From an uncultured Eubacteriales bacterium (lineage in GTDB: Bacteria; Bacillota; Clostridia; Oscillospirales; Oscillospiraceae): 16,093 nucleotides of DNA. Shown here piece after piece: positions 6,621 through 13,325 of this stretch. How positions within the stretch are numbered: the stretch's first letter is position 1; each line of letters opens with the position of its first letter. Under the pieces are notes generated by a model, which was not told where the DNA came from, made no database searches, and was given only the letters and a program-made list of their open reading frames with translations. The position numbers and the translations under genes were made by a program. The stretch covers positions 1 to 16,093 of the forward strand of contig UQUO01000041.1 in the NCBI GenBank assembly GCA_900544295.1. Reading direction: 5' to 3'.

Positions 6621-6648
6621 AAAAAAGCGGGCTCAGGCCCGCTTTTTT
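6621..6648 (+). terminator. Strong intrinsic terminator after the ABC ATPase
   Basis: GCGGGC / GCCCGC stem with a TCAG loop, flanked by six A residues and six T residues that can extend the stem to 12 bp. It lies 60 bases after the stop. The symmetrical A/T flanks would let it act in both directions. Confidence 0.92.
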
Positions 6649-6707
6649 GATTTTGAATTATTCATTTGCGCCTAAAAAATGTAAATTATCCTCTTGAAAA
6701 AGGGCAA

Positions 6708-6772
6708 TTTCGCTATAATTCAAGATTATTTCGCTGTAAGCGAGAGAAAAGACACTTGTGGATTATTATAAT
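6708..6772 (+). promoter_or_regulatory. AT-rich upstream region of the XRE gene with direct repeats and two TATAAT boxes
   Basis: TTTCGCTATAA (6708-6718) recurs as TTTCGCTGTAA (6729-6739), 10 of 11 identical and exactly 21 bp apart, which is two helical turns. Two perfect TATAAT boxes occur at 6714-6719 and 6767-6772. Neither has a good -35 at 16-18 bp; the nearest, TTGAAA at 6694, is only 14 bp before the first. The region probably holds the promoter of the XRE gene and may need an activator. Confidence 0.4.
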
Positions 6773-6783
6773 GGGGGTGAAAT

Positions 6784-6801
6784 TTGTATAGAATTATACA
6801 A
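6784..6801. promoter_or_regulatory. Perfect palindrome upstream of the XRE gene, candidate operator
   Basis: TTGTATA-GAAT-TATACAA, a perfect 7-4-7 inverted repeat about 70 bp before the XRE start and 12 bp past the second TATAAT. A further half-site TTGTATG occurs at 6809-6815. This is the kind of short AT-rich operator that small XRE proteins bind, so autoregulation is likely but unproven. Confidence 0.5.
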
Positions 6802-6869
6802 TCCGGGGTTGTATGCAGCTCCTGGACAATGAATACCGCGGTGTTAGCCAGATTGACAGAGGTACGCAG

Positions 6870-7103
6870 ATGCGCGAGGAGTTCCGTGAAAAGTTCAGAG
6901 TGCTTGGCCTGAAGATAGCATATTACAGAAAATTGCGCGGCATGACGCAGGAGCAGTTGGCCGAGGCGATAGGCAGAAGCGTGAGCTTCGTGAGCCAGAT
7001 AGAGGCGAACAATGCGGCGGACGTGAAGGGCGTCTCGCTGGAGACTCTGTTCCTCATCTCGGAGAAGCTCGAGGTGCCGGTCTCGCGGCTGTTTGAGGAC
7101 TGA
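6870..7103 (+). CDS. Small XRE-family helix-turn-helix regulator
   Basis: A 77-residue Cro/C1-type DNA-binding protein consisting almost only of the HTH domain: KIAYYRKLRGMTQEQLAEAIG for helices 1-2, SVSFVSQIEAN for the recognition helix, and SLETLFLISEKLEVPVSRLF for helices 4-5. The start at 6870 has AGAGG seven bases upstream and gives the MREEFREKF opening common in this group. A start at 6813 would add 19 residues, but it has only GGGG before it and overlaps a possible operator half-site. The stop lies 2 bp before the start of a membrane protein gene, so the two are co-translated. It may control its own transcript and, if there is read-through, the peptide transporter downstream. No ligand domain is visible. 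Confidence 0.88.
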   Translation: MREEFREKFRVLGLKIAYYRKLRGMTQEQLAEAIGRSVSFVSQIEANNAADVKGVSLETLFLISEKLEVPVSRLFED

Positions 7104-7105
7104 GC

Positions 7106-7654
7106 ATGGTCACGCGCAAATACATAAGGGACTACAAGCTCTCTGAGAGTGTGACGGCGCGGGGCGGCATCCGCACCGAGGCCGTGTATGTGGGGAAGTA
7201 TTACGCCTTTGAGGACGCGGCGCTCGCGGAGCGGGCGGCGCGGCTGCTGCTGCCCGGCTGTTGTCTGGCCTGGCTGCTTTTTGTCGGCGCGCTCCTGCCG
7301 AGAAGCGGGGCGTCGAAGCTCATGTGGGTCATACTGCCCTACGCCTTTTCGGCGCTGCCCCTGGGCTATATGACCGATTCTGCCCTGCTGCTGTACCGGC
7401 GGCGGGGGAAGCGGCTCATCCGCTCCGAGAGCGAGAAGCTCTCAAAGCGGCTGCCGGTCTGCGCCTTTTGGGCGCTGGCGCTGGCGGGCGTTTCGGCCCT
7501 GGCCCTGGGCGTGACCGCCCTCGTCTCGCCCGGGAGCGTGAACGGATACGACGTCATCTTCGGCCTGTGCGCCGCGCTCATCGCGGCCCTGGGAGGATAC
7601 GGCTTTGCCGTGAGAGAGAGGCTCCGCACCGCCGAGTGCGGGGAGGAAGACTAG
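7106..7654 (+). CDS. Four-helix integral membrane protein, unknown function
   Basis: A 182-residue protein that I do not recognise. It has a soluble, charged N-terminal stretch of about 45 residues and four hydrophobic segments near 47-65, 72-97, 116-140 and 148-169. A basic loop between helices 2 and 3 (YRRRGKRLIR, then KLSKR) points to a cytoplasmic loop, and the tail ends in acidic residues. No catalytic motif is visible. The start is 2 bp past the stop of the XRE gene, so it is translationally coupled to it, and the pair looks like a regulator plus membrane partner. The soluble N-terminus and paired HTH gene would suit a sensor or anti-regulator, but this is only inference. It ends one base before an inverted repeat preceding the peptide-transporter operon. 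Confidence 0.75.
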   Translation: MVTRKYIRDYKLSESVTARGGIRTEAVYVGKYYAFEDAALAERAARLLLPGCCLAWLLFVGALLPRSGASKLMWVILPYAFSALPLGYMTDSALLLYRRRGKRLIRSESEKLSKRLPVCAFWALALAGVSALALGVTALVSPGSVNGYDVIFGLCAALIAALGGYGFAVRERLRTAECGEED

Positions 7655-7682
7655 TTTATTACGCGCTTTGGCGCTTAATAAA
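7655..7682. promoter_or_regulatory. 12-bp inverted repeat just before the binding-protein gene
   Basis: TTTATTACGCGC (7655-7666) and GCGCTTAATAAA (7671-7682) pair over 11 of 12 positions around a TTTG loop. It starts at the base after the membrane-protein stop and ends about 15 bases before the Shine-Dalgarno site of the binding-protein gene. There is no T-tract after it, so it is not a usual terminator. It could be an operator or an RNA stem that sets processing or decay of the transcript. Confidence 0.5.
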
Positions 7683-7713
7683 AAGAGACCCAAAACAAGG
7701 AGGAAAAGTGAAA

Positions 7714-10038
7714 ATGAGCAAAAACCTGAAGAAATTCCTGGCGCTTGCCCTCGCGCTCGCCATGGTCTTCGCTCTGGCCGCCTGCGGCGAACCCGCCCCG
7801 GCTGCGAGTGAGACCCCCGACGAGAGCGCGGCCCCGAGCGAGGACGCCGGCACCGGGGAATACGCCCTCAGCTATGAGGCGATAGTCCCCGCAGACGGTG
7901 TTGGCGATCACCCGGCCTACGGCATCCTGACCAACGCCAAAGAGGCCCTCGCCACCATCGGCATCGACCTGCAGATAAACGACCCCACCGACTCCAACGT
8001 CATCTGGCAGGCCATTGAGTCCAACCCCGTTTCCGCTGAGATCTGGTGCGCTGCCTGGCAGGCCACTCCCGACCCGGACATGTACCAGGTCTACCACAGC
8101 TCCAACGCTGTCGGCGCGGGCGGCACCAACTCCAACTCCTACATGCTCTGCGATTCCACGCTTGACGAGCTCATCATGGAGGCGCGCTCCAGCGCCGACC
8201 AGGCCTTCCGCAAGGCGACCTACAAGCAGTGCCTCGACATCATCCTCGACTGGGCTGTTGAGGTCCCCATCTACCAGCGCCAGAACGCCTTCGTCATGAG
8301 CACCGAGCGTGTCAACATAGACACCGTCACCCCCGACATCACCACCTTCTGGGATTGGATGAACGACATCGAGCTGCTCGAAACCAACGGCAACGACCAG
8401 CTGGTCGTCGGCTACGACTACTTCTCCTCGAAGTTCAGCCCCTTCTTCGCCAAGACCGCCTATGACGAGGACGTCTACGTCATGACCTCCCAGTCCCTCT
8501 TCAACGTTGACCGCGAGGGCAACCCCGTCCTCAACGGCATCGAGGGCGAGACCCGCAGCTACAACGGCACCGATTACACCTACACCGGCATCTCCGACGT
8601 CGAGATCGTCCAGAATGACGACGGCACCGTCGATTACAACATCACGCTGCGCGACGACATCGTCTTCTCCGACGGCACCCCGATGACCATCGACGACGTC
8701 ATCTTCAGCATGTACGTTCTGAGCGACCCGACCTATGACGGCAGCTCCACCTTCTACGCCGTGCCCATCGAGGGCATGGAGGAGTACCGCTCCGGCATGG
8801 ACCTGCTGCTGAACCTCATCGTGGCCGCCGGCCCCGACAACACCGACTTCACCAACTGGACCGAGGAGCAGCAGACTGCCCTTTGGGACGCCTTCTGGAA
8901 GGGCGGCGAGAAGTTCGCCCAGGAGATCGTCGACTACTGCATCACCGCCGGCTACGGCACCGACGTGGCCAGCTGCGCCGCCGCCTGGGCCTATGACGGC
9001 CTCGCCGCCGACGCCACCGCGGCCGACTTCTTCCAGGCCATCGTCGACAAATACGGCTACGACCTGAGCGACGCCGGCATCAATCTCGAAACCGCCGGCA
9101 CCTCCATCTCCGACTTCATCCTCGCCGAGCTCGGCGACAAGGCCGCCGAGTACCAGGCGGGCGTCGCCACCGGCAGCACCGTGCCTAACATCTCCGGCAT
9201 CGTCAAGACCGGCGACTACAGCATGACCGTCCGCACCACCCGCTACGACGCGGCCGCCATCTATCAGCTCGGCGTCACCGTCGCCCCGCTGCACTACTAC
9301 GGCGACGTTTCCAAGTACGATTACGAGAACAACATGTTCGGCTTCACCAAGGGCGACCTGAGCACTGTCCGCGACAAGACCACCCAGCCCCTCGGCGCCG
9401 GCCCCTACAAGTTCGTCTCCTACGCCAACGGCGTGGTCACCTTCGAGGCCAACGAGAACTACTGGAAGGGCCAGCCCAAGACCCAGTACGTCCTCTTCCA
9501 GGAGACTGCCGCCTCCGACAAGCTGAGCGGCGTTGCCTCCGACGCGGCCACCTTCGACATCACCGACCCCAACTTCAACGTCGATACCGTTGAGGACATC
9601 AAGGGCTACAACTCCAACGGCGAGCTCACCGGCGACAAGCTGACCACCTTCACCATTGACAACCTCGGCTACGGCTACATAGCCATGTGCGCCAACAACG
9701 TCTGCATCGACGGTGATCCCGCCAGCGACGCCTCCAAGAACCTGCGCAAGGGCTTCGCCACCCTCTTCGCCGTCTATCGCGACACCGTCGTGAACAGCTA
9801 CTACGGCGAGACCGCAAGCATCATCCAGTACCCCATCTCCAACACCTCCTGGGCTGCTCCGCGCCCCGCTGACGAGGGCTACGAGACCGCCTTCTCCGTC
9901 GATGTGGACGGCAATCCCATCTACACCGACGACATGACCGAGCAGGAGCGCTACGACGCCGCTCTCCAGGCCGCCATCGGCTTCTTCAAGGCCGCCGGCC
10001 TGAACTGGGACGAGGCCTCCGGCAAGTTTGTCGCCTGA
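7714..10038 (+). CDS. Circularly permuted peptide-type ABC substrate-binding lipoprotein (SBP_bac_5 family)
   Basis: A 774-residue extracellular lipoprotein that should capture a peptide-like solute for the permeases encoded next. Signal peptide residues 1-23 end in LAAC with lipidated Cys24, then a Pro/Ala/Glu linker runs to about 48. Residues about 50-223 are what normally forms the C-terminal third of cluster C binding proteins: GVGDHPAYGILTNAKEAL, IGIDLQI, ATPDPDMY, EVPIYQRQNAF and the usual closing WMNDIELLE. Residues about 227-774 are the normal mature N-terminal two thirds. They open with NDQLVVGYDYFSSKFSPFF, include VDYNITLRDDIVFSDGTPMTIDDVIFS, and stop after AAIGFFKAAGLNWDEASGKF, where the usual protein would continue into the segment found at the front. 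Neither part is duplicated, so the order is permuted rather than repeated. AAGGAGG precedes the ATG by 10 bases; a GTG at 7708 is an alternative start. C-ending codons dominate, which suggests high expression. Confidence 0.93.
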   Translation: MSKNLKKFLALALALAMVFALAACGEPAPAASETPDESAAPSEDAGTGEYALSYEAIVPADGVGDHPAYGILTNAKEALATIGIDLQINDPTDSNVIWQAIESNPVSAEIWCAAWQATPDPDMYQVYHSSNAVGAGGTNSNSYMLCDSTLDELIMEARSSADQAFRKATYKQCLDIILDWAVEVPIYQRQNAFVMSTERVNIDTVTPDITTFWDWMNDIELLETNGNDQLVVGYDYFSSKFSPFFAKTAYDEDVYVMTSQSLFNVDREGNPVLNGIEGETRSYNGTDYTYTGISDVEIVQNDDGTVDYNITLRDDIVFSDGTPMTIDDVIFSMYVLSDPTYDGSSTFYAVPIEGMEEYRSGMDLLLNLIVAAGPDNTDFTNWTEEQQTALWDAFWKGGEKFAQEIVDYCITAGYGTDVASCAAAWAYDGLAADATAADFFQAIVDKYGYDLSDAGINLETAGTSISDFILAELGDKAAEYQAGVATGSTVPNISGIVKTGDYSMTVRTTRYDAAAIYQLGVTVAPLHYYGDVSKYDYENNMFGFTKGDLSTVRDKTTQPLGAGPYKFVSYANGVVTFEANENYWKGQPKTQYVLFQETAASDKLSGVASDAATFDITDPNFNVDTVEDIKGYNSNGELTGDKLTTFTIDNLGYGYIAMCANNVCIDGDPASDASKNLRKGFATLFAVYRDTVVNSYYGETASIIQYPISNTSWAAPRPADEGYETAFSVDVDGNPIYTDDMTEQERYDAALQAAIGFFKAAGLNWDEASGKFVA

Positions 10039-10080
10039 GCAGACGTTCGGTTTAACCCTATAATTCACGCATAAGACCCT

Positions 10081-10111
10081 CTGCACCGGGCGCTTCCGGC
10101 GCCCGGTGCAG
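10081..10111 (+). other. Intra-operon hairpin between binding protein and permease genes
   Basis: A perfect 13-bp inverted repeat, CTGCACCGGGCGC / GCGCCCGGTGCAG, with the loop TTCCG, in the 99-bp gap after the binding-protein stop. No T-tract follows. In binding-protein operons such stems commonly protect the upstream message and lower expression of the permeases. That role is inferred here from position and strength. Confidence 0.75.
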
Positions 10112-10137
10112 GCCCTATTACTATTGGTGGTGAAGAT

Positions 10138-11127
10138 ATGGGCGAATTTATAATCAAACGCCTGCTGCTTTGCGTACTGATACTCTTCTTTGTGATGTTT
10201 ATCGTGTACGCGCTCATGTTCTCCCTGCCCACGAGTTACGTGGACACAATGGCACGCGAGCTCGCGACCAAGCCGGGCAGCCTCAAGAGCGCCCAGGAGT
10301 GGCTGGAAGAGCTCAACGCCGCTTACGGCTTCGACAGGGGCATCGTCGGCGGCTACTTTACCTGGCTGAGCACCGTCCTCACGGGCGACTTCGGCGACAG
10401 CTGGTATTACACCCTGCCTGTTGTTGAGAAGTTCAACGACGTCATCTGGTTCTCGGTTGCGATGTCGCTCGCAGCGTTCATATTTGAAACGGTCATAGCC
10501 GTGTATCTCGGCGTTACTGCGGCGCGCAAGCAGTACAGTATGACGGACTACACCGTCACGGTCATCGCGCTGCTGTGCATCTCCATGCCGACCTTCTTCC
10601 TGGCAACGCTGCTGAAGCTGATTTTCTCGATAAAACTCGGCTGGTTCGACCTTGTCGGTATGCAGAGCCGCGACTATATGCTGCTTTCCGATTTCGGCAA
10701 GTTCCTGGACCTGTGCAAGCACATGGTCCTGCCCGTCATAACCTTGACTATGGTCGGCATAGGCGGCCTTATGCGCTATACCCGCACGAATATGCTGGAG
10801 GTCCTAAATTCGGACTATATCCGCACCGCGCGGGCCAAGGGCCTGTCCGAAAGGACGGTCATAAACCGTCATGCCTTCAGAAATACACTTATCCCGCTCA
10901 TAACCATCACGGGCACGACCCTGCCCGCGCTCTTTTCCGGCGCTCTTATAACGGAGACGCTCTTCGGCATTCGCGGGATAGGCTATACGTCCTATTACGC
11001 CATGATAAACGGCGACATACCCTTCACGATGTTCTATCTCGCCTTTATCTCCATCCTGACGCTGCTGTCCAACCTCCTGGCTGACGTTCTATACGCCGTG
11101 GTGGACCCGCGCGTCCGCGTGCATTGA
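10138..11127 (+). CDS. oppB: Peptide ABC transporter permease, OppB/DppB type
   Basis: A 329-residue inner-membrane permease, normal length for OppB/DppB. The first helix lies at about residues 8-29, followed by the outer loop with the YGFDRGIVGGYFTWL and TGDFGDSW signatures near 62-90 (family: YGLD.P...QY..WL....GD.G.S). Five further helices follow. The cytoplasmic EAA loop that docks the ATPases is at about 226-250 (DYIRTARAKGLSERTVINRHAFRN). The ending AVVDPRVRVH matches the family (Y.lLDPRIR). GGTGGTGA precedes the ATG. It pairs with the OppC-like protein encoded 16 bp downstream. Unlike its partner it has no large insert. The substrate is not predictable. Confidence 0.95.
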   Translation: MGEFIIKRLLLCVLILFFVMFIVYALMFSLPTSYVDTMARELATKPGSLKSAQEWLEELNAAYGFDRGIVGGYFTWLSTVLTGDFGDSWYYTLPVVEKFNDVIWFSVAMSLAAFIFETVIAVYLGVTAARKQYSMTDYTVTVIALLCISMPTFFLATLLKLIFSIKLGWFDLVGMQSRDYMLLSDFGKFLDLCKHMVLPVITLTMVGIGGLMRYTRTNMLEVLNSDYIRTARAKGLSERTVINRHAFRNTLIPLITITGTTLPALFSGALITETLFGIRGIGYTSYYAMINGDIPFTMFYLAFISILTLLSNLLADVLYAVVDPRVRVH

Positions 11128-11143
11128 GAGGGGGCTGAGCACT

Positions 11144-13312
11144 GTGGCAAAAACGAACGAAAGACGCACCGACAGCCTGAACGAGGCCCTCAAGCGACGC
11201 GAGGCAGCCGGCCAGCAGCACGTGCACCACGAGGGCGAGCCCCTCGCCCTGGACGATGCGGAACGCGTAAAGGTGCTCTCGCCGGGCCGGCTCGTAGCCA
11301 AGCGCTTCTTCCGGAACAAGCTGGCCATCGTCGGCATCGTCATCCTGGCCTTCATGTTCATCTTCGCGTTCATCTTCCCCCTGTTCTACCCCTATACGCA
11401 GACGCAGATCTTCTATACCTACGGCAAGATGAATGCCAACTACGCCAGCGCCTCGGAGCGCACCGACTTTGTCTCCTACTACATAGGCGACGGCATCAGC
11501 GTCTCGAACACCGTGCGCAACAGCATGAACTCCTATATAAACGCCATGAACGCCGATGGTCTGGACGAGATGCAGGTCACGGACGCCGCGGGCACCATGT
11601 ACACCGTCACGAAGCTGGCGGACACCATCTACACCCTCGCGGCTGACGACCTCGACGCCGTGGCCATGTACAGCGGCACGAGCCTCGTCGCTGAGTACGA
11701 CTCCATCCACCAGAGCTTCACCTACGTCTCGGAGGAGCCCGAGCTCATCACCCCGGACGACGAGCCCGAGCCCGCCGACGAGGCCGAGGAGGCCGAGGCC
11801 GGCGCCGATGACGAGAGCGAGGCAGCCGCGGAGCAGGCCGCTTTCGAGCAGGCCGCCGCCGCAGCCGTGGCCGCCGGCGAGGAGAGCTTTTCCGTGAACG
11901 GCGTCAGCTACTCCGTGAGCATGGTCATCAAAAACCGTTATGAGATCACCCGCGAGAGCGCTGCGCTGCTCGGCATGGGCGGCTTCAAGCCCGACGACGG
12001 AATGCTGGCCGAGGTCGAAAACGCCATAGCCTCCGGCGCCGGCAACATCAGCTGGAACGGCACGGCCTACCGCGTGGTCGAGAGCGGGGGAGAGTATTAC
12101 CTCTGCACCGTGGGCGAGCCCACGGACGCCCTCGTGAGCTCTACCCTAGTCTTCAACTCCCTCGACAGCTCCGCCCAGTACAGCGACGAGTTCAAGGCCG
12201 ACGCCCTGCTTGCCGCCGGCCGGGACGGCAGCTTCGAGTACGATGGCCAGACCTACACCATCTCCGACTTCGACGGCGAGAGCGGTTCCGTCCTAGACGC
12301 CTCCGGGCAGGAGATAGCCTCCCTCGGCACCTTTGTCGTGCGCCGCTACTCCGGCCAGGACACCCTGTCCATAGACTTCAAGGAAAAGACCCAGGAGGTC
12401 ATAAACCAGATGGAGGACGAGGGCCTCACGAAGAGCAGCTTCGTCTACCCCATCCAGGAGACGGACGACGCCTCCAACCCCGTCTTCGACGAGAACGGCG
12501 AGCCCGTCTACGTGGACACCGAGATCTACGTCGAGCGCAAGACCAGCGAGTACGTCCTCAGCTGCGAGCAGACCACCTACCTCATCGACATCTATGCCGG
12601 GCCCTCCGCGGAGCACTGGTTCGGCACGGACGGCGACGGCATGGATATCCTCGCCCGCATGATGTACGGCGGCCGCATCTCGCTCATGATAGGCTTTGTC
12701 GTCGTCATCCTTGAGACCCTCATCGGCGTTATCCTCGGCGGCCTGGCTGGTTTCTTCGGCCGCTGGGTGGACACCATCATCATGCGCGTCGTAGACATCT
12801 TCTACTGCATCCCGACCTACCCCATCCTAATCATCATGGGCGCGCTTTTCGACGCGCTCAAGATGGACCCCTATGTGCGGCTCGTCTGGATGATGGTGGC
12901 TCTCGGCGTGCTGGGCTGGGCCGGCATAGCCAGGCTCGTGCGCGGGCAGATACTCTCCCTGCGCGAGCAGGAGTTCATGATAGCCGAGGAGGCCACGGGC
13001 ATGCGCGCCTCGCGCCGCATCTTCCGCCACCTCGTGCCGAACGTCATGCCCCAGCTCATAGTCAACGCCACCATGTCCCTCGGCTCCATTATCATCACCG
13101 AGGCCACGCTCAGCTTCCTCGGCCTCGGCGTCAAGCACCCGCTGGCCACCTGGGGCAACATGATAAACTCGGTCACCGGCTCCTCGGAGAGCATGCTGAA
13201 GTACACCTACATCTGGGTGCCGGTCGGCCTGCTCATCTGCCTCACCGTCGTGGCCTTCAACTTCGTCGGCGACGGCCTCAGGGACGCCTTCGACCCGAAG
13301 ATGAAGCAATAA
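11144..13312 (+). CDS. oppC: Peptide ABC transporter permease, OppC/DppC type, with a large extracellular insert
   Basis: A 722-residue permease; typical OppC/DppC proteins are about 290-340. The N-terminal cytoplasmic part ends in VLSPGRLVAKRFFRNK and the first helix is at about 60-82. The conserved transport core resumes at HWFGTDGDGMDILARMMYGGR (from about residue 491) and runs to the end with five helices, the EAA loop (EEATGMRASRRIFRH...PN) and the closing GDGLRDAFDPKMKQ. About 400 residues lie between, on the outer face, where relatives have about 50. The insert has an acidic, alanine-rich linker (near 205-245) and four degenerate repeats with a [ND/A]-G-x-x-Y-x-[VI] core at about 149, 252, 305 and 367. 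It probably touches the binding protein, whose own order is permuted. The start is GTG, with AGAGGGGG upstream. The frame is intact throughout. Confidence 0.93.
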   Translation: MAKTNERRTDSLNEALKRREAAGQQHVHHEGEPLALDDAERVKVLSPGRLVAKRFFRNKLAIVGIVILAFMFIFAFIFPLFYPYTQTQIFYTYGKMNANYASASERTDFVSYYIGDGISVSNTVRNSMNSYINAMNADGLDEMQVTDAAGTMYTVTKLADTIYTLAADDLDAVAMYSGTSLVAEYDSIHQSFTYVSEEPELITPDDEPEPADEAEEAEAGADDESEAAAEQAAFEQAAAAAVAAGEESFSVNGVSYSVSMVIKNRYEITRESAALLGMGGFKPDDGMLAEVENAIASGAGNISWNGTAYRVVESGGEYYLCTVGEPTDALVSSTLVFNSLDSSAQYSDEFKADALLAAGRDGSFEYDGQTYTISDFDGESGSVLDASGQEIASLGTFVVRRYSGQDTLSIDFKEKTQEVINQMEDEGLTKSSFVYPIQETDDASNPVFDENGEPVYVDTEIYVERKTSEYVLSCEQTTYLIDIYAGPSAEHWFGTDGDGMDILARMMYGGRISLMIGFVVVILETLIGVILGGLAGFFGRWVDTIIMRVVDIFYCIPTYPILIIMGALFDALKMDPYVRLVWMMVALGVLGWAGIARLVRGQILSLREQEFMIAEEATGMRASRRIFRHLVPNVMPQLIVNATMSLGSIIITEATLSFLGLGVKHPLATWGNMINSVTGSSESMLKYTYIWVPVGLLICLTVVAFNFVGDGLRDAFDPKMKQ

Positions 13313-13325
13313 GGAGGCGGGAAAA

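Noticed and set aside
7261..7713. An upstream extension of the binding-protein frame to 7261
   Set aside because: It overlaps the membrane-protein gene in another frame. A clear Shine-Dalgarno site and lipoprotein signal peptide place the start at 7714.
7861..10035. The binding protein as a fusion of two complete tandem copies
   Set aside because: Each part of the fold occurs only once and the length equals one protein, so permutation explains it better than duplication.
7675..10722. A 1015-codon open frame on the minus strand opposite the binding protein and OppB genes
   Set aside because: It is a by-product of strong GNC/NNC codon bias on the plus strand. The translation is a low-complexity Gly/Val/Asp/Glu string without domain motifs and spans two well-supported genes.
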